Assembly (NCBI RefSeq): GCF_018332655.1
Contig: NZ_BOQL01000095.1
Coordinates: 1-64,000, forward strand
Direction: 5' to 3'
DNA length: 64,000 nt
Source: Actinoplanes auranticolor
GTDB lineage: Bacteria > Actinomycetota > Actinomycetes > Mycobacteriales > Micromonosporaceae
Shown: in pieces, positions 8,279 to 19,364 of the stretch
Layout: each line of letters begins with the position of its first letter
Numbering within the stretch: the stretch's first letter is position 1
The notes under the pieces: model-generated
Database searches by the model: none
What the model was told of the DNA's origin: nothing
What the model saw: the letters and a program-made list of their open reading frames with translations, nothing else
Translations under genes and position numbers: made by a program

Positions 8279-9034
8279 ATGCCGGGGACGGTGCAGTCCA
8301 TCGAACGAGCAGCCGCGATCCTGCGGATGCTCGCCGGTGGTACGGGCCGGCTCGGCCTCGGGGAGATCGCCCGGTCGCTCGATCTGGCCAAGGGCACCAC
8401 CCACGGGATCCTGCGCACGCTGCAGGGTGTGGGCTTCGTCGAACAGGACAAAGCGTCCGGGCACTACCAGCTCGGCGCGGCCCTGCTGCACCTGGGCACC
8501 AGCTATCTCGACATCAACGAACTCCGTTCCCGTTCGATCAACTGGGCCGACCCGCTCGCCGCACGCAGCGGGGAGGCCGTCCGGATCGGCACCGTGCTGG
8601 AGGGCCGGGTGCTGGTCGTGCACCACGTCTTCCGTCCCGACGACACGTTCCAGACTCTGGACATTGGCGCGCTGTTGCCGCTGCACGCCACCGCGCTGGG
8701 CAAGGTGCTGCTCGCGTACCGGTCAGCCGGTCTGCCGGAGGAGCTCGAACAGTTCACCCGGCGCACCGTGGTGGAGCGGCGGGAGCTGGCCCTGGCCCTC
8801 GACGAGGTGCGCGCGGCCGGCTGGGCCGCCGAGATCGAGGAGCTGACTCTCGGGCAGGCCGCGATCGCCGCGCCGATCCGGAGTCACGGCGGCCTCGTCG
8901 TCGGCGCGATCGGCATTTCCGGGCTCGTCGAACGGATCTGCGACACCAGGTACCGGCCACACCCGCGACTGGTCGGTTACGTCCGGGAAGCCGCCCGCGC
9001 GGTCTCCCGGGACCTCGGAGCCGCCCGGCACTGA
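8279..9034 (+). CDS. IclR family regulator of glycerol genes (GylR-like)
   Basis: A 251-residue IclR-family protein. The N-terminal winged helix-turn-helix (about 5-65) contains GLGEIARSLDLAKGTTHGIL. The C-terminal effector domain (about 80-245) contains the characteristic GSVVHHV-like segment (VLVVHHVFRP), LPLHATALGKVLLAY and APIRSHGGLVVGAIGISG. It is divergent from glpFKD and followed 54 nt later by a second glycerol kinase. In Streptomyces, GylR represses the glycerol operon with glycerol 3-phosphate as likely inducer; the same role is inferred here. No strong ribosome site precedes ATG 8279. Confidence 0.9.
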   Translation: MPGTVQSIERAAAILRMLAGGTGRLGLGEIARSLDLAKGTTHGILRTLQGVGFVEQDKASGHYQLGAALLHLGTSYLDINELRSRSINWADPLAARSGEAVRIGTVLEGRVLVVHHVFRPDDTFQTLDIGALLPLHATALGKVLLAYRSAGLPEELEQFTRRTVVERRELALALDEVRAAGWAAEIEELTLGQAAIAAPIRSHGGLVVGAIGISGLVERICDTRYRPHPRLVGYVREAARAVSRDLGAARH

Positions 9035-9088
9035 GCTGACCCGCGGCGGAAAACCCAGGCAAGAGCGATTGGTAGGGGGAGGGGAACC

Positions 9089-10582
9089 ATGACCGAGCGC
9101 TACGTCATCGCGATCGACCAGGGCACCACGTCGACGCGGTGCATCGTCTTCGACCGGCGCGGCCAGCTCGTCTCCCTGGCCCAGCAGGAGCACAAGCAGT
9201 ACTTCCCGCGGCCCGGCTGGGTCGAGCACGACGCGGCGGAGATCTGGCGCAACGTGGAGCGGCTGGCCCCGCTCGCGCTGAGCCGGGCCGGGATCACGAC
9301 CGACCAGGTCGCCGCGGTCGGCATCGCCAACCAGCGGGAGACCACCGTGCTGTGGGACCGGCGTACCGGGGTGCCCATCGGCCGGGCCGTCGTCTGGCAG
9401 GACACCCGCACCGACGCGCTGGTCAACACGCTGCTGGGGGAGCCGGGCGCGGAAGAGGTGCAGCACCGCAGCGGGCTGCCGCTGGCCACCTACTTCTCCG
9501 GCCCGCGGCTGCACTGGATCCTGGAGCACACCCCCGGCCTGCGCGAGCGCGCCGAACGCGGGGAGGTGCTGTTCGGCACGATGGAGACCTGGCTGATCTG
9601 GAACCTGACCGGCGGGCTGCACGTCACCGACGTGACCAACGCCAGCCGGACCATGCTGCTCGACGTGCGCACCCTGCAGTGGTCCGAGCAGGCGTGCGAG
9701 TTCTTCGGCGTACCGCGGGCCATGCTGCCCGAGGTGCGGCCGTCGGTCGGGGTGTTCGGCACGGCGACAGCGGCGTTCCCCGGAGTGCGGATCGGTGCGG
9801 CGCTGGGCGACCAGCAGGCCGCCCTGTTCGGGCAGACCTGCTTCACCCCCGGCGAGGCCAAATGCACGTACGGCACCGGCAGCTTCCTGCTGCTCAACAC
9901 GGGTACGGAGCTGGTCCGCTCGACGCACGGGCTGCTCACCACGGTCGCGTACCAGCTCGCCGGCGAACCCGCGCAGTACGCTCTCGAGGGCTCGATCGCG
10001 ATCACCGGCTCGCTGGTGCAGTGGTTCCGCGACCAGCTGGAACTGATCGCCACCGCGCCCGAGATCGAGACGCTGGCCCGGACCGTCAGCGACAACGGCG
10101 GCTGTTACATCGTCCCGGCGTTCTCCGGGCTGTACGCCCCGCACTGGCGCAGTGAGGCGCGCGGGGTGATCGTGGGGCTGACCTCGTACATCACCAAGGG
10201 GCACCTGGCCCGGGCGGTGCTGGAGGCGACCGCCTGGCAGACCCGCGAGGTGGTCGACGCGATGAACGCCGACTCGGGCCTGGCCATGACCACGCTCAAG
10301 GTGGACGGCGGGATGACCGCGGACAACCTGCTGATGCAGTTCATCGCCGACGTCCTGGACGTGCCGGTGGTGCGCCCGCTGGCCAGCGAGACGGTGTCGC
10401 TGGGGGCCGCGTACGCGGCCGGCCTGGCCGTCGGGCACTGGCCGGACCTGGCGGACCTGCGGCACAACTGGCACCGCGCGGCCCAGTGGATGCCGGCGAT
10501 GGACCCGGCGGTCCGCGACCGCGAGTACGAGAACTGGCGGCGTGCCGTGGAGCGCACCTTCGACTGGATCAAGCCGGCCTGA
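9089..10582 (+). CDS. glpK: Glycerol kinase (second copy)
   Basis: A 497-residue FGGY kinase closely similar to the copy at 5762-7279 throughout: DQGTTSTRCIVFDRRGQ, NQRETTVLWDRRTG, CTYGTGSFLLLNTGTELVRS, LKVDGGMTADNLLMQF. All standard glycerol kinase motifs appear intact, so it should be active. The ATG follows a strong GGGGGAGGGGAA. It lies on the opposite strand from the main operon, directly behind the IclR gene, and may be co-transcribed with it. The reason for two kinases is not visible; different induction or kinetic properties are possible. Confidence 0.95.
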   Translation: MTERYVIAIDQGTTSTRCIVFDRRGQLVSLAQQEHKQYFPRPGWVEHDAAEIWRNVERLAPLALSRAGITTDQVAAVGIANQRETTVLWDRRTGVPIGRAVVWQDTRTDALVNTLLGEPGAEEVQHRSGLPLATYFSGPRLHWILEHTPGLRERAERGEVLFGTMETWLIWNLTGGLHVTDVTNASRTMLLDVRTLQWSEQACEFFGVPRAMLPEVRPSVGVFGTATAAFPGVRIGAALGDQQAALFGQTCFTPGEAKCTYGTGSFLLLNTGTELVRSTHGLLTTVAYQLAGEPAQYALEGSIAITGSLVQWFRDQLELIATAPEIETLARTVSDNGGCYIVPAFSGLYAPHWRSEARGVIVGLTSYITKGHLARAVLEATAWQTREVVDAMNADSGLAMTTLKVDGGMTADNLLMQFIADVLDVPVVRPLASETVSLGAAYAAGLAVGHWPDLADLRHNWHRAAQWMPAMDPAVRDREYENWRRAVERTFDWIKPA

Positions 10583-10642
10583 TCGGCAACACTTTTGACA
10601 CATCGATGAAATCAGCGGTCTTGCCCGGGCGGGTGGACCGGC

Positions 10643-10655
10643 CGACACTGTGTCG
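10643..10655. promoter_or_regulatory. 13-bp perfect palindrome immediately before a LuxR-type gene
   Basis: CGACACTGTGTCG at 10643-10655 ends one base before the chosen ATG 10657. A TTGACA hexamer occurs at 10595-10600 but no convincing -10 follows. The position suggests an operator that could block initiation, or a hairpin over the start. Binding protein unknown. Confidence 0.45.
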
Positions 10656-10656
10656 C

Positions 10657-12891
10657 ATGGTAATTGCACCAATAGTGCAAGAAGCCTTCCGGTACGGCCG
10701 GGACGCCGCGCGTGACGACGCGGCGCTCCGTACCCTGCTCACCGGCCTGGTCCCGGGCCTGCCGGCCGAGGTCGCCGCCGCGGTCCTCACCCTGGCCGGG
10801 GGAGACCCGGCGGTGCTGCGCGAGGTCGCCGGCACCCTGACCCCCGAACAGGTACGCGGCACCCAGCCGCCACCCTGCACCCTGCCCGCCGCCGGCCCGC
10901 TCGGCCGCCGGTGCCGGGCCGCCCTCGCCGTGCTGCCGGTCCGCACCCGCCACGCGCTGCTGCTGGCCGCCACGGATCCGGACCTCGCCCCCGGTGAACT
11001 GCTGGCCGCCGGCGCCGCCGAGGCCCTGGCGGTCGCCGAGCAGGCCGGCCTGGTCACGGTCACCTCCGGCGCCGTGCAGTTCACGCCCGCGGTGCTACGC
11101 GCGGTGGTCTACTACGACGCTCCGCTGGCCGCCCGGCGCGCGGCGCACAGCCTGCTCGCCGACGTGCTGGACCGGCGGGGCGAACGGCTGCGCGGGCTCG
11201 TGCACCGTGCCGCCGCGGCCGTGGGAGCCGACGAGGACCTGTCCCGCGACCTGCTCGCCGCCGCCGCCGACGGTCCACCGCGGACGGCGTCGGCCGCGTA
11301 CCGCTATGCCGCCGAGCTGACCGCGGACGCCGACCGCGCCGCCGGATCGATGGTCGCCGCCGCCCGGCAGGCGTGGCTGGCCGGGGAGCGGCACCAGGCC
11401 GGACTGCTGCTGCGCCGGGTCAGCCGCCGCCCGCAGGCCCGCGCCCGGGCCGGCGGGCTGACCGGCGAGATGGAACTCCGTGAGGGTGACCCGGCCACCG
11501 CCCGCGACATGCTGCTCGACGCCGCCGCGCACCTGGTGCCGCACGACGTCCCGGCCGCGCTCGAAGCCCTGCTGCTGGCCGGGGAGGCGGTGCACCTGGC
11601 CGGGGAGCACGGCCGCTACCGCGAGGTCGCCCGGCGGGCCCTGGCGTTGCGCCGTGGCGACGAGCCGGCCCCGGTGGCGCTGGCCTACCAGCAGGTCGCC
11701 GGGCTCGCCGGCATGTACGCGGGCGAGCACGACACCGCGTTCGCCCGCCTGCGCGACGTACTCCGGCTCGCCGGCCGCGTCGAGGAGCCCGCCGCGCTGA
11801 TCCGTGCCGCCGGGGCCGGGATCCTGGTCGGTGACGATGCCCGCGCCCGCGCGCTGGCCGGCCGGGCGATCGCTCTGGCCCGGGACCGCGGCGAGGTCAC
11901 CCTGGTGCCACAGGCCCTGGAGATCACCGCGTTCGCCGGGCTCGCCGAGGGGCACTACGAGGCTGCCACCACCGCCGCCACCGAGGGCGCCGCCCTGGCC
12001 CGGGCCACCGGCCAGCCCGCCCTGGTCCGCAGCCAGCTCGGCGTCCTGGCGGTGCTGGCCGCGCTGGTCGGCGACCGGGAGAGCTGTGTGCTGCGGGTCC
12101 GCGAGGCCGGCGCGGGGGACACCGTGCAGGGCCCCGGCGAGGCCCGGGCGCTGTGCCAGTGGGCACTCGCGCTGCTGGACCTGGTGGAGGGCCGGCCGCG
12201 CCGGACGGTCGAGCGGCTGGGCACCCTGGTCGTGGCGGCGTCCGCCCGGGGCAACCTGATCGTGCAGGTGGCGGCCACCCCGCACCTGGTCGAGGCGGTG
12301 TGGCGCTGCGACCCGCCGACCCGGACATCCGGCCCCGACGCGCGGGCGGCGGCGCTGGACCGGACGTTCGAGCCGTTCGACCGGTGGACCACCGGGACCG
12401 GGCAGCCGGCCTGGCTGGCGCTGCGGTCGCGGTGCCGGGCGTTGCGGTCGGCCGAGCCGCAGGCCGCCGAGGAGCACTTCCGGGAGGCACTGCGTCAGCA
12501 CGACCGCGGCGACGCGGATTTCGCCCGCGCCCACACCGAGCTGCTCTTCGGCCGGGACCTGCGACGCCGGCGGCGCCCCGGGGCGGCCCGGGAGCACCTG
12601 CGCAGCGCGGTGGAGACGTTCCGGTTGCTGCAGGCCGGGCCGTGGGCCGCGCAGGCCGATGTGGAGCTGCGGGCGGCCGGGGCGCCCGTACCGCCGGATC
12701 CGGCCGGGGCCCGGGAGCTGACCGCTCAGCAGGAGCGGATCGCCCGGCTGGTGGCCGACGGGGCCACCAACCGGGAGATCGCCCAGCAGCTCTTCCTGAG
12801 CCCCCGCACGATCGACCACCACCTGCGCAACGTCTTCGCCCGGCTGGGGGTGCGCTCCCGCACCGAGCTGGTCCGCCGGATGGCCGGCTGA
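10657..12891 (+). CDS. LuxR-family regulator of LAL type, lacking the N-terminal ATPase P-loop
   Basis: About 744 residues. The C-terminal helix-turn-helix is a clear LuxR/GerE domain (LTAQQERIARLVADGATN, LSPRTIDHHLRNVFARLG). The rest is a long helical, TPR-like array of Ala/Leu/Arg-rich repeats with a few winged-helix-like segments (LAVAEQAGLVTVTSGAVQFT), as in the middle and C-terminal parts of LAL (large ATP-binding LuxR) proteins. Family members normally begin with a Walker A/B ATPase of about 250 residues; no GxxxxGK[ST] is present and the frame abuts glpK, so that domain is absent. Start uncertain: ATG 10657 is used; ATG 10606 is also in frame; neither has a Shine-Dalgarno. A role in glycerol-related control is only suggested by position. 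Confidence 0.8.
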   Translation: MVIAPIVQEAFRYGRDAARDDAALRTLLTGLVPGLPAEVAAAVLTLAGGDPAVLREVAGTLTPEQVRGTQPPPCTLPAAGPLGRRCRAALAVLPVRTRHALLLAATDPDLAPGELLAAGAAEALAVAEQAGLVTVTSGAVQFTPAVLRAVVYYDAPLAARRAAHSLLADVLDRRGERLRGLVHRAAAAVGADEDLSRDLLAAAADGPPRTASAAYRYAAELTADADRAAGSMVAAARQAWLAGERHQAGLLLRRVSRRPQARARAGGLTGEMELREGDPATARDMLLDAAAHLVPHDVPAALEALLLAGEAVHLAGEHGRYREVARRALALRRGDEPAPVALAYQQVAGLAGMYAGEHDTAFARLRDVLRLAGRVEEPAALIRAAGAGILVGDDARARALAGRAIALARDRGEVTLVPQALEITAFAGLAEGHYEAATTAATEGAALARATGQPALVRSQLGVLAVLAALVGDRESCVLRVREAGAGDTVQGPGEARALCQWALALLDLVEGRPRRTVERLGTLVVAASARGNLIVQVAATPHLVEAVWRCDPPTRTSGPDARAAALDRTFEPFDRWTTGTGQPAWLALRSRCRALRSAEPQAAEEHFREALRQHDRGDADFARAHTELLFGRDLRRRRRPGAAREHLRSAVETFRLLQAGPWAAQADVELRAAGAPVPPDPAGARELTAQQERIARLVADGATNREIAQQLFLSPRTIDHHLRNVFARLGVRSRTELVRRMAG

Positions 12892-12894
12892 ACC

Positions 12895-12958
12895 GGCCCG
12901 GCCACGGCCGGCCCGGCTGCGGCCGGCCCGGCTGCGGCCGGCCCGGCTGCGGCCGGCC
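12895..12958. repeat. 15-bp tandem repeat, four copies, between convergent genes
   Basis: GGCCCGGCTGCGGCC occurs three times (12910-12954), preceded by one variant copy, GGCCCGGCCACGGCC (12895-12909). The repeat fills the gap between the stops of the LuxR-type gene (12891) and the glycerophosphodiesterase (12974). Each unit is partly self-complementary, so the array could fold into a strong structure and act as a terminator. Confidence 0.85.
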
Positions 12959-12973
12959 TCGCGCCGCGTGGGT

Positions 12974-14092
12974 TCAGACCCGGGCGAAGGCCGCGGCGCG
13001 GGCCAGCACCCCGATGTCGGGCTGGTCGGTGAACAGGCCGTCCAGGCCGGTCCGCAGGAACGTGATCTGCTCGTCGATGGCCCGGCCGTAGGCCGCCGGG
13101 TCGGTGCCGGAGCGCAGGTCGGCCGGGAGGAACTGGTTCTCCGCCCGGAACGTGTACGGGATGACCTTGAGCCCGGCCCGGTGCGCGTCGGCGACCAGGC
13201 TGGTCGGCGCACCCAGGGTGCCGTCGGCCTTGCGCGGGATCACCTGGCCCTTCTCCGGACCGATGCCGTCGACGTAACGCGACAGCTCCCGCAGGCCGGC
13301 CGGGGTGAGGTACTCGGCGTAGCTCTTCGGGTCGTCGAACGGCCGGCCCGACCCACTGCTCAGGAACACCATCGGCGCCCGCAGCTTGTACTTCATGCGC
13401 AGCGCGGCCAGGTTCGTCGCCTCGAACGACTGCACCAGCACCTCGGCGTCGGGCCGGTCCAGCCCGTTGCGGCGCAGCGCGCGTACCAGCGGCGCCTCCA
13501 GCTCCAGGCCGAGGCCGCGGAAGTAGGTCGGGTGCTTGGTCTCCGGGAAGACGCCGATCTCGCGGTCCAGCTCCCGGCTGAGCCGCTTGCGCAGGTCCAG
13601 CACCTCCTGCAAGGTCGGCACCTCGAACAGGCCGTCGTACAGGGTGTTGTGCTGGCGCAGCTGCGGGATGCGCTCGACGGCGCGCAGCGTCTTCAGCTCG
13701 GCCAGGGTGAAGTCGTGGGTGAACCAGCCGGTCACCGACACCCCGTCGAGCTGCACCGTGCGCTTGCGGGAGGCGAACTCGGGCCGCGACGCGACGTCGG
13801 TGGTGCCGCCGATCTCCGGCTCGTGCCGGGCCACCAGGACCTTGTCCTTGGTGATGACCAGGTCGGGCTCGATGTAGTCGGCCCCCATCCGGGCGGCCAG
13901 CTCGTACGAGGCCAGCGTGTGCTCCGGCCGGTACCCCGACGCGCCCCGGTGCCCGACGATCAGCGGGCCCCGGCCGCCACCGTGCCCGGGAAGCTCGACG
14001 GTGGCCAGGGCGGGCGTCGCCGCCGCGCCGAGCACAGCCGGTACGCCGGCGGCCAGCGCGCCGAAGCGCAGCACCTGTCGGCGATCTGCCAC
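12974..14092 (-). CDS. glpQ: Glycerophosphodiester phosphodiesterase, Tat-exported
   Basis: A 372-residue GDPD that hydrolyses glycerophosphodiesters to glycerol 3-phosphate and an alcohol outside the cell. A twin-arginine signal (DRRQVLRFGALAAG, ending near ATPALA) directs Tat export. Catalytic signatures are present: GHRGASGYRPEHT, EPDLVITKD and VARHEPEI, with the His pair and metal-binding Glu/Asp; GLFTDQPDIG closes the TIM barrel. GTG 14092 is preferred to the longer frame because GGAGG lies upstream and the Tat motif then starts at residue 4. The product feeds GlpK/GlpD in the same island. Confidence 0.93.
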   Translation of the reverse strand: MADRRQVLRFGALAAGVPAVLGAAATPALATVELPGHGGGRGPLIVGHRGASGYRPEHTLASYELAARMGADYIEPDLVITKDKVLVARHEPEIGGTTDVASRPEFASRKRTVQLDGVSVTGWFTHDFTLAELKTLRAVERIPQLRQHNTLYDGLFEVPTLQEVLDLRKRLSRELDREIGVFPETKHPTYFRGLGLELEAPLVRALRRNGLDRPDAEVLVQSFEATNLAALRMKYKLRAPMVFLSSGSGRPFDDPKSYAEYLTPAGLRELSRYVDGIGPEKGQVIPRKADGTLGAPTSLVADAHRAGLKVIPYTFRAENQFLPADLRSGTDPAAYGRAIDEQITFLRTGLDGLFTDQPDIGVLARAAAFARV

Positions 14093-14412
14093 GGTTCCTC
14101 CACGGGATCCGCCGGCGACCGTCGCCGGGCCTCCCTGCAAGCGAGTTCAGGCGATCACTCCGACCGGCAGGCGAAGTCGCCGTGGCGCCCCGGCGAACGC
14201 GGCGTGAGTTTCCCCGCCCGGCGTTCACTTCCGGCGGCGGGGTGTACCGGGACGGGGTCCGGGGAACGTCTTGTCCAGCAACGCCGGATGTCTGCCGTGG
14301 TCGTCCGGAAGGTCCGGTCCGCTGCCCCTTCGTCCCCTTGAGGTTGGGGCGAAGATCGGCTTAGGGTTGTGGTCCGAACGCTCACAGTGAAAAGCCTTCG
14401 TGGAGTGTCACC
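14093..14412. other. 320-bp divergent intergenic region with one promoter
   Basis: This gap separates the divergent glpQ and the hypothetical gene at 14413. It holds a promoter-like pair for the rightward gene, TTGAGG (14338-14343) and TAGGGT (14362-14367), 18 bp apart, and its ribosome site GGAG (14402-14405). No open frame with convincing coding character and no clear palindrome were seen in the rest. Confidence 0.6.
14338..14367 (+). promoter_or_regulatory. Sigma-70-type (HrdB-like) promoter for the gene at 14413
   Basis: TTGAGG (-35) and TAGGGT (-10) are separated by 18 bp, close to the actinomycete vegetative consensus TTGAC-N18-TAGPuPuT. The predicted start near 14374 gives a leader of about 39 nt ending in GGAG before ATG 14413. 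Confidence 0.55.
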
Positions 14413-15150
14413 ATGGGATTTCTCGAGCGTCGCGCCGATCAGCACCGGCCGGCCGGGGACGCCGTGACCAGGCCGGCCCGGGTCGAGGACCGGTACGGCA
14501 CCAAGCCCGGCCCGCGTCCCGGCGGTTCCAACGAGCCCCTCTTCGAGCCGGCGCACGCGCGCCGGGCCAACGCCGATCCGGTCGGTCTGCCCACCTCACC
14601 GCCCGCCCCGCCGGTGGCCGCGCCGTCACCCGCACAGGTGGTTCCCGCGCCGGTCCCGGACCAGCCGGCCGCGCCCAGGCCGGTCGGCCGCACCGACCTG
14701 ACCCTGCTGCTCGGCCGCACCGTGCTCGAGGCCCGCGTCCAGCAGATCTGCCGCGAGTACGGCCTCATCCCGCGCTCCGGCGAGGCGGTCGGCTCCGGGC
14801 TCTCCCGCTCGTACCTGTCCCGCGACGCCGGGGTGGAGCTCGCCGCCGACGCGCACGGCCTGGTCACCACGGTCTTCCTGCACTTCCACGGCGACGACGG
14901 GTTCGCCTCGTTCCAGGGTGAGATCCCGGGCGGCGCGGGCAGCATCGCCCGGCGCACCCACCTGTGGGCCGCGCTGGGTCACCCCGACGAGCAGGGCGAC
15001 CCGTACCGGGACCGTTTCCTGGGCGACTACGGCCCGTGGGACCGCTGGCTGCTGGCCGGCTTCGCCCTGCACGCCCAGTACGCGGTGGACGGCGAGCGCC
15101 TGGACCGGGTCACCCTGACCCTGCCGGACCGCCTGCCCCGCGCCGCCTGA
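14413..15150 (+). CDS. Hypothetical protein with Pro-rich N-terminal half
   Basis: A 245-residue protein of no family I recognise. Residues 1-95 are charged and then Pro/Ala-rich, probably disordered. The C-terminal domain (about 97-240) looks globular: TDLTLLLGRTVLEARVQQIC, a helix, then strands (TVFLHFHGDDGFASF) and GPWDRWLLAGFALHAQYAV. No signal peptide or membrane span is seen, so it is likely cytoplasmic. GGAG lies 7 nt before ATG and a good promoter lies upstream. The arrangement resembles small SUKH/immunity-like or regulatory domains, but I do not assign a function. Confidence 0.75.
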   Translation: MGFLERRADQHRPAGDAVTRPARVEDRYGTKPGPRPGGSNEPLFEPAHARRANADPVGLPTSPPAPPVAAPSPAQVVPAPVPDQPAAPRPVGRTDLTLLLGRTVLEARVQQICREYGLIPRSGEAVGSGLSRSYLSRDAGVELAADAHGLVTTVFLHFHGDDGFASFQGEIPGGAGSIARRTHLWAALGHPDEQGDPYRDRFLGDYGPWDRWLLAGFALHAQYAVDGERLDRVTLTLPDRLPRAA

Positions 15151-15155
15151 CCTCA

Positions 15156-15228
15156 GCGGCCCGGCCCGGCTGATCCGAGCGGCCCGGCCGTCCCGGCCCG
15201 GCTGGCCCGGCCGCCCGGCCCGGGCCGC
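15156..15228. repeat. GGCCCGGCC-rich inverted/direct repeat at convergent ends
   Basis: The gap between the hypothetical gene and glyS consists almost wholly of repeated GCGGCCCGGCC-like blocks, bounded by GCGGCCCGG (15156-15164) and its complement CCGGGCCGC (15220-15228). It could fold into a long GC hairpin that ends transcription from both sides. It is low complexity, so the exact structure is uncertain. Confidence 0.5.
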
Positions 15229-15231
15229 GGC

Positions 15232-18168
<2,937 letters not shown>

Positions 18169-18200
18169 GGAGTCACAGTCTAGTGAGGCCGTCACCTGGG

Positions 18201-18206
18201 TATACG
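18201..18206 (+). promoter_or_regulatory. -10 element suggesting leaderless transcription of the acyl-CoA dehydrogenase
   Basis: TATACG at 18201-18206 stands out in the GC-rich background and lies 7 nt before ATG 18213. That spacing would put the transcript start at the A of ATG. The gene has no Shine-Dalgarno. No strong -35 is seen. Confidence 0.5.
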
Positions 18207-18212
18207 AACCCC

Positions 18213-19364
18213 ATGTCGGAGCTGCTGGTAGGAGATCTGTACCGCTTCCAGGACCTGCTGAACGCCGAGGAGGCCGCCGTCGTCGAACGGGTCCGCACGT
18301 TCCTGGCCGCCGAGGTGGTGCCGGTCGCGAACGACCACTGGGCCCGCGCCGAGTTCCCGTACCACCTGATCCAGGGTTTCGCGGGGCTGGGCCTGGCCGG
18401 GCGCAAGCAGTCGAACCTTCTCTCCGGCTGGCTGGCGATGGAGATGGGGCACGCGGACGCCTCGATGGCGACGTTCTTCGGCGTGCACGCCGGGCTGGCG
18501 ATGGGCAGCATCGAGACCTGCGGCTCGCCCGAGCAGCGGGAACGCTGGCTGCCGGCGATGGCCGGCTTCGAGAAGATCGGGGCGTTCGCGCTGACCGAGC
18601 CGACCGGCGGCTCGGACGTGGCCGCGGGCCTGCGCACCACCGCCCGCCGCGACGGCGACCACTGGGTGCTGAACGGGCAGAAGCGCTGGATCGGCAACGC
18701 CACCTTCGCCGACCTGACCGTGGTCTGGGCCCGCGACGTGGCCGACAACCAGGTCAAGGGTTTCGTGGTCGGCAAGGACACGCCCGGCTTCACCGCGACC
18801 AAGATCGAGAACAAGATCGCCCTGCGGATCGTGCAGAACGCCGACATCACGTTCACCGAGTGCGTGGTGCCCGAGGCGGACCGGCTGCAGAACGCCAACA
18901 CGTTCAAGGACACCGCCAAGATCCTGCGGCAGACCCGCAGCGGGGTGGCCTGGCAGGCGGTCGGGGTCATGCTGGCGGCGTACGAGATCGCGCTGGCGTA
19001 CGCCAAGGAGCGCGAGCAGTTCGGCCGCCCGATCGGTTCCTTCCAGCTGGTCCAGGATCTGCTGGTCCGCATGCTCGGCAACGTCACCTCGTCGCTGGGC
19101 ATGGTGGTGCGGCTGACCCAGCTGCAGGACGCGGGCGAGTTCCGCGACGAGCACTCGGCGCTGGCCAAGGCGTACACCACGACCCGGATGCGCGAGGTGG
19201 TCGGCTGGGCCCGCGAGATCCTGGCCGGCAACGGCATCGTGCTGGACTACGACATCGGCCGGTTCGTGGCCGACGCCGAGGCGCTCTACTCCTACGAGGG
19301 CACCCGCGAGATCAACACGATGATCGTGGGCCGCGCGGTGACCGGCCTGAGCGCCTTCGTCTAG
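18213..19364 (+). CDS. Acyl-CoA dehydrogenase, glutaryl-CoA dehydrogenase-like
   Basis: A 383-residue FAD flavoenzyme that introduces an alpha-beta double bond in an acyl-CoA. It follows the family plan: N-terminal helical domain, middle beta domain (FALTEPTGGSDVAAG; KRWIGNATFADLTVVWARD) and C-terminal helical domain. The probable catalytic Glu lies in SYEGTREINTMIVGRAVTG (about residue 362); this motif and IENKIALRIVQNADITF resemble the glutaryl-CoA dehydrogenase branch, so glutaryl-CoA or a similar substrate is possible. The start ATG 18213 is 7 nt after a TATACG box and lacks a Shine-Dalgarno. Its stop overlaps the convergent permease stop by 4 nt. Confidence 0.9.
   Translation: MSELLVGDLYRFQDLLNAEEAAVVERVRTFLAAEVVPVANDHWARAEFPYHLIQGFAGLGLAGRKQSNLLSGWLAMEMGHADASMATFFGVHAGLAMGSIETCGSPEQRERWLPAMAGFEKIGAFALTEPTGGSDVAAGLRTTARRDGDHWVLNGQKRWIGNATFADLTVVWARDVADNQVKGFVVGKDTPGFTATKIENKIALRIVQNADITFTECVVPEADRLQNANTFKDTAKILRQTRSGVAWQAVGVMLAAYEIALAYAKEREQFGRPIGSFQLVQDLLVRMLGNVTSSLGMVVRLTQLQDAGEFRDEHSALAKAYTTTRMREVVGWAREILAGNGIVLDYDIGRFVADAEALYSYEGTREINTMIVGRAVTGLSAFV

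Noticed and set aside
12895..12958. Tandem array considered as a CRISPR
   Set aside because: Units are contiguous with no spacers, and too short.
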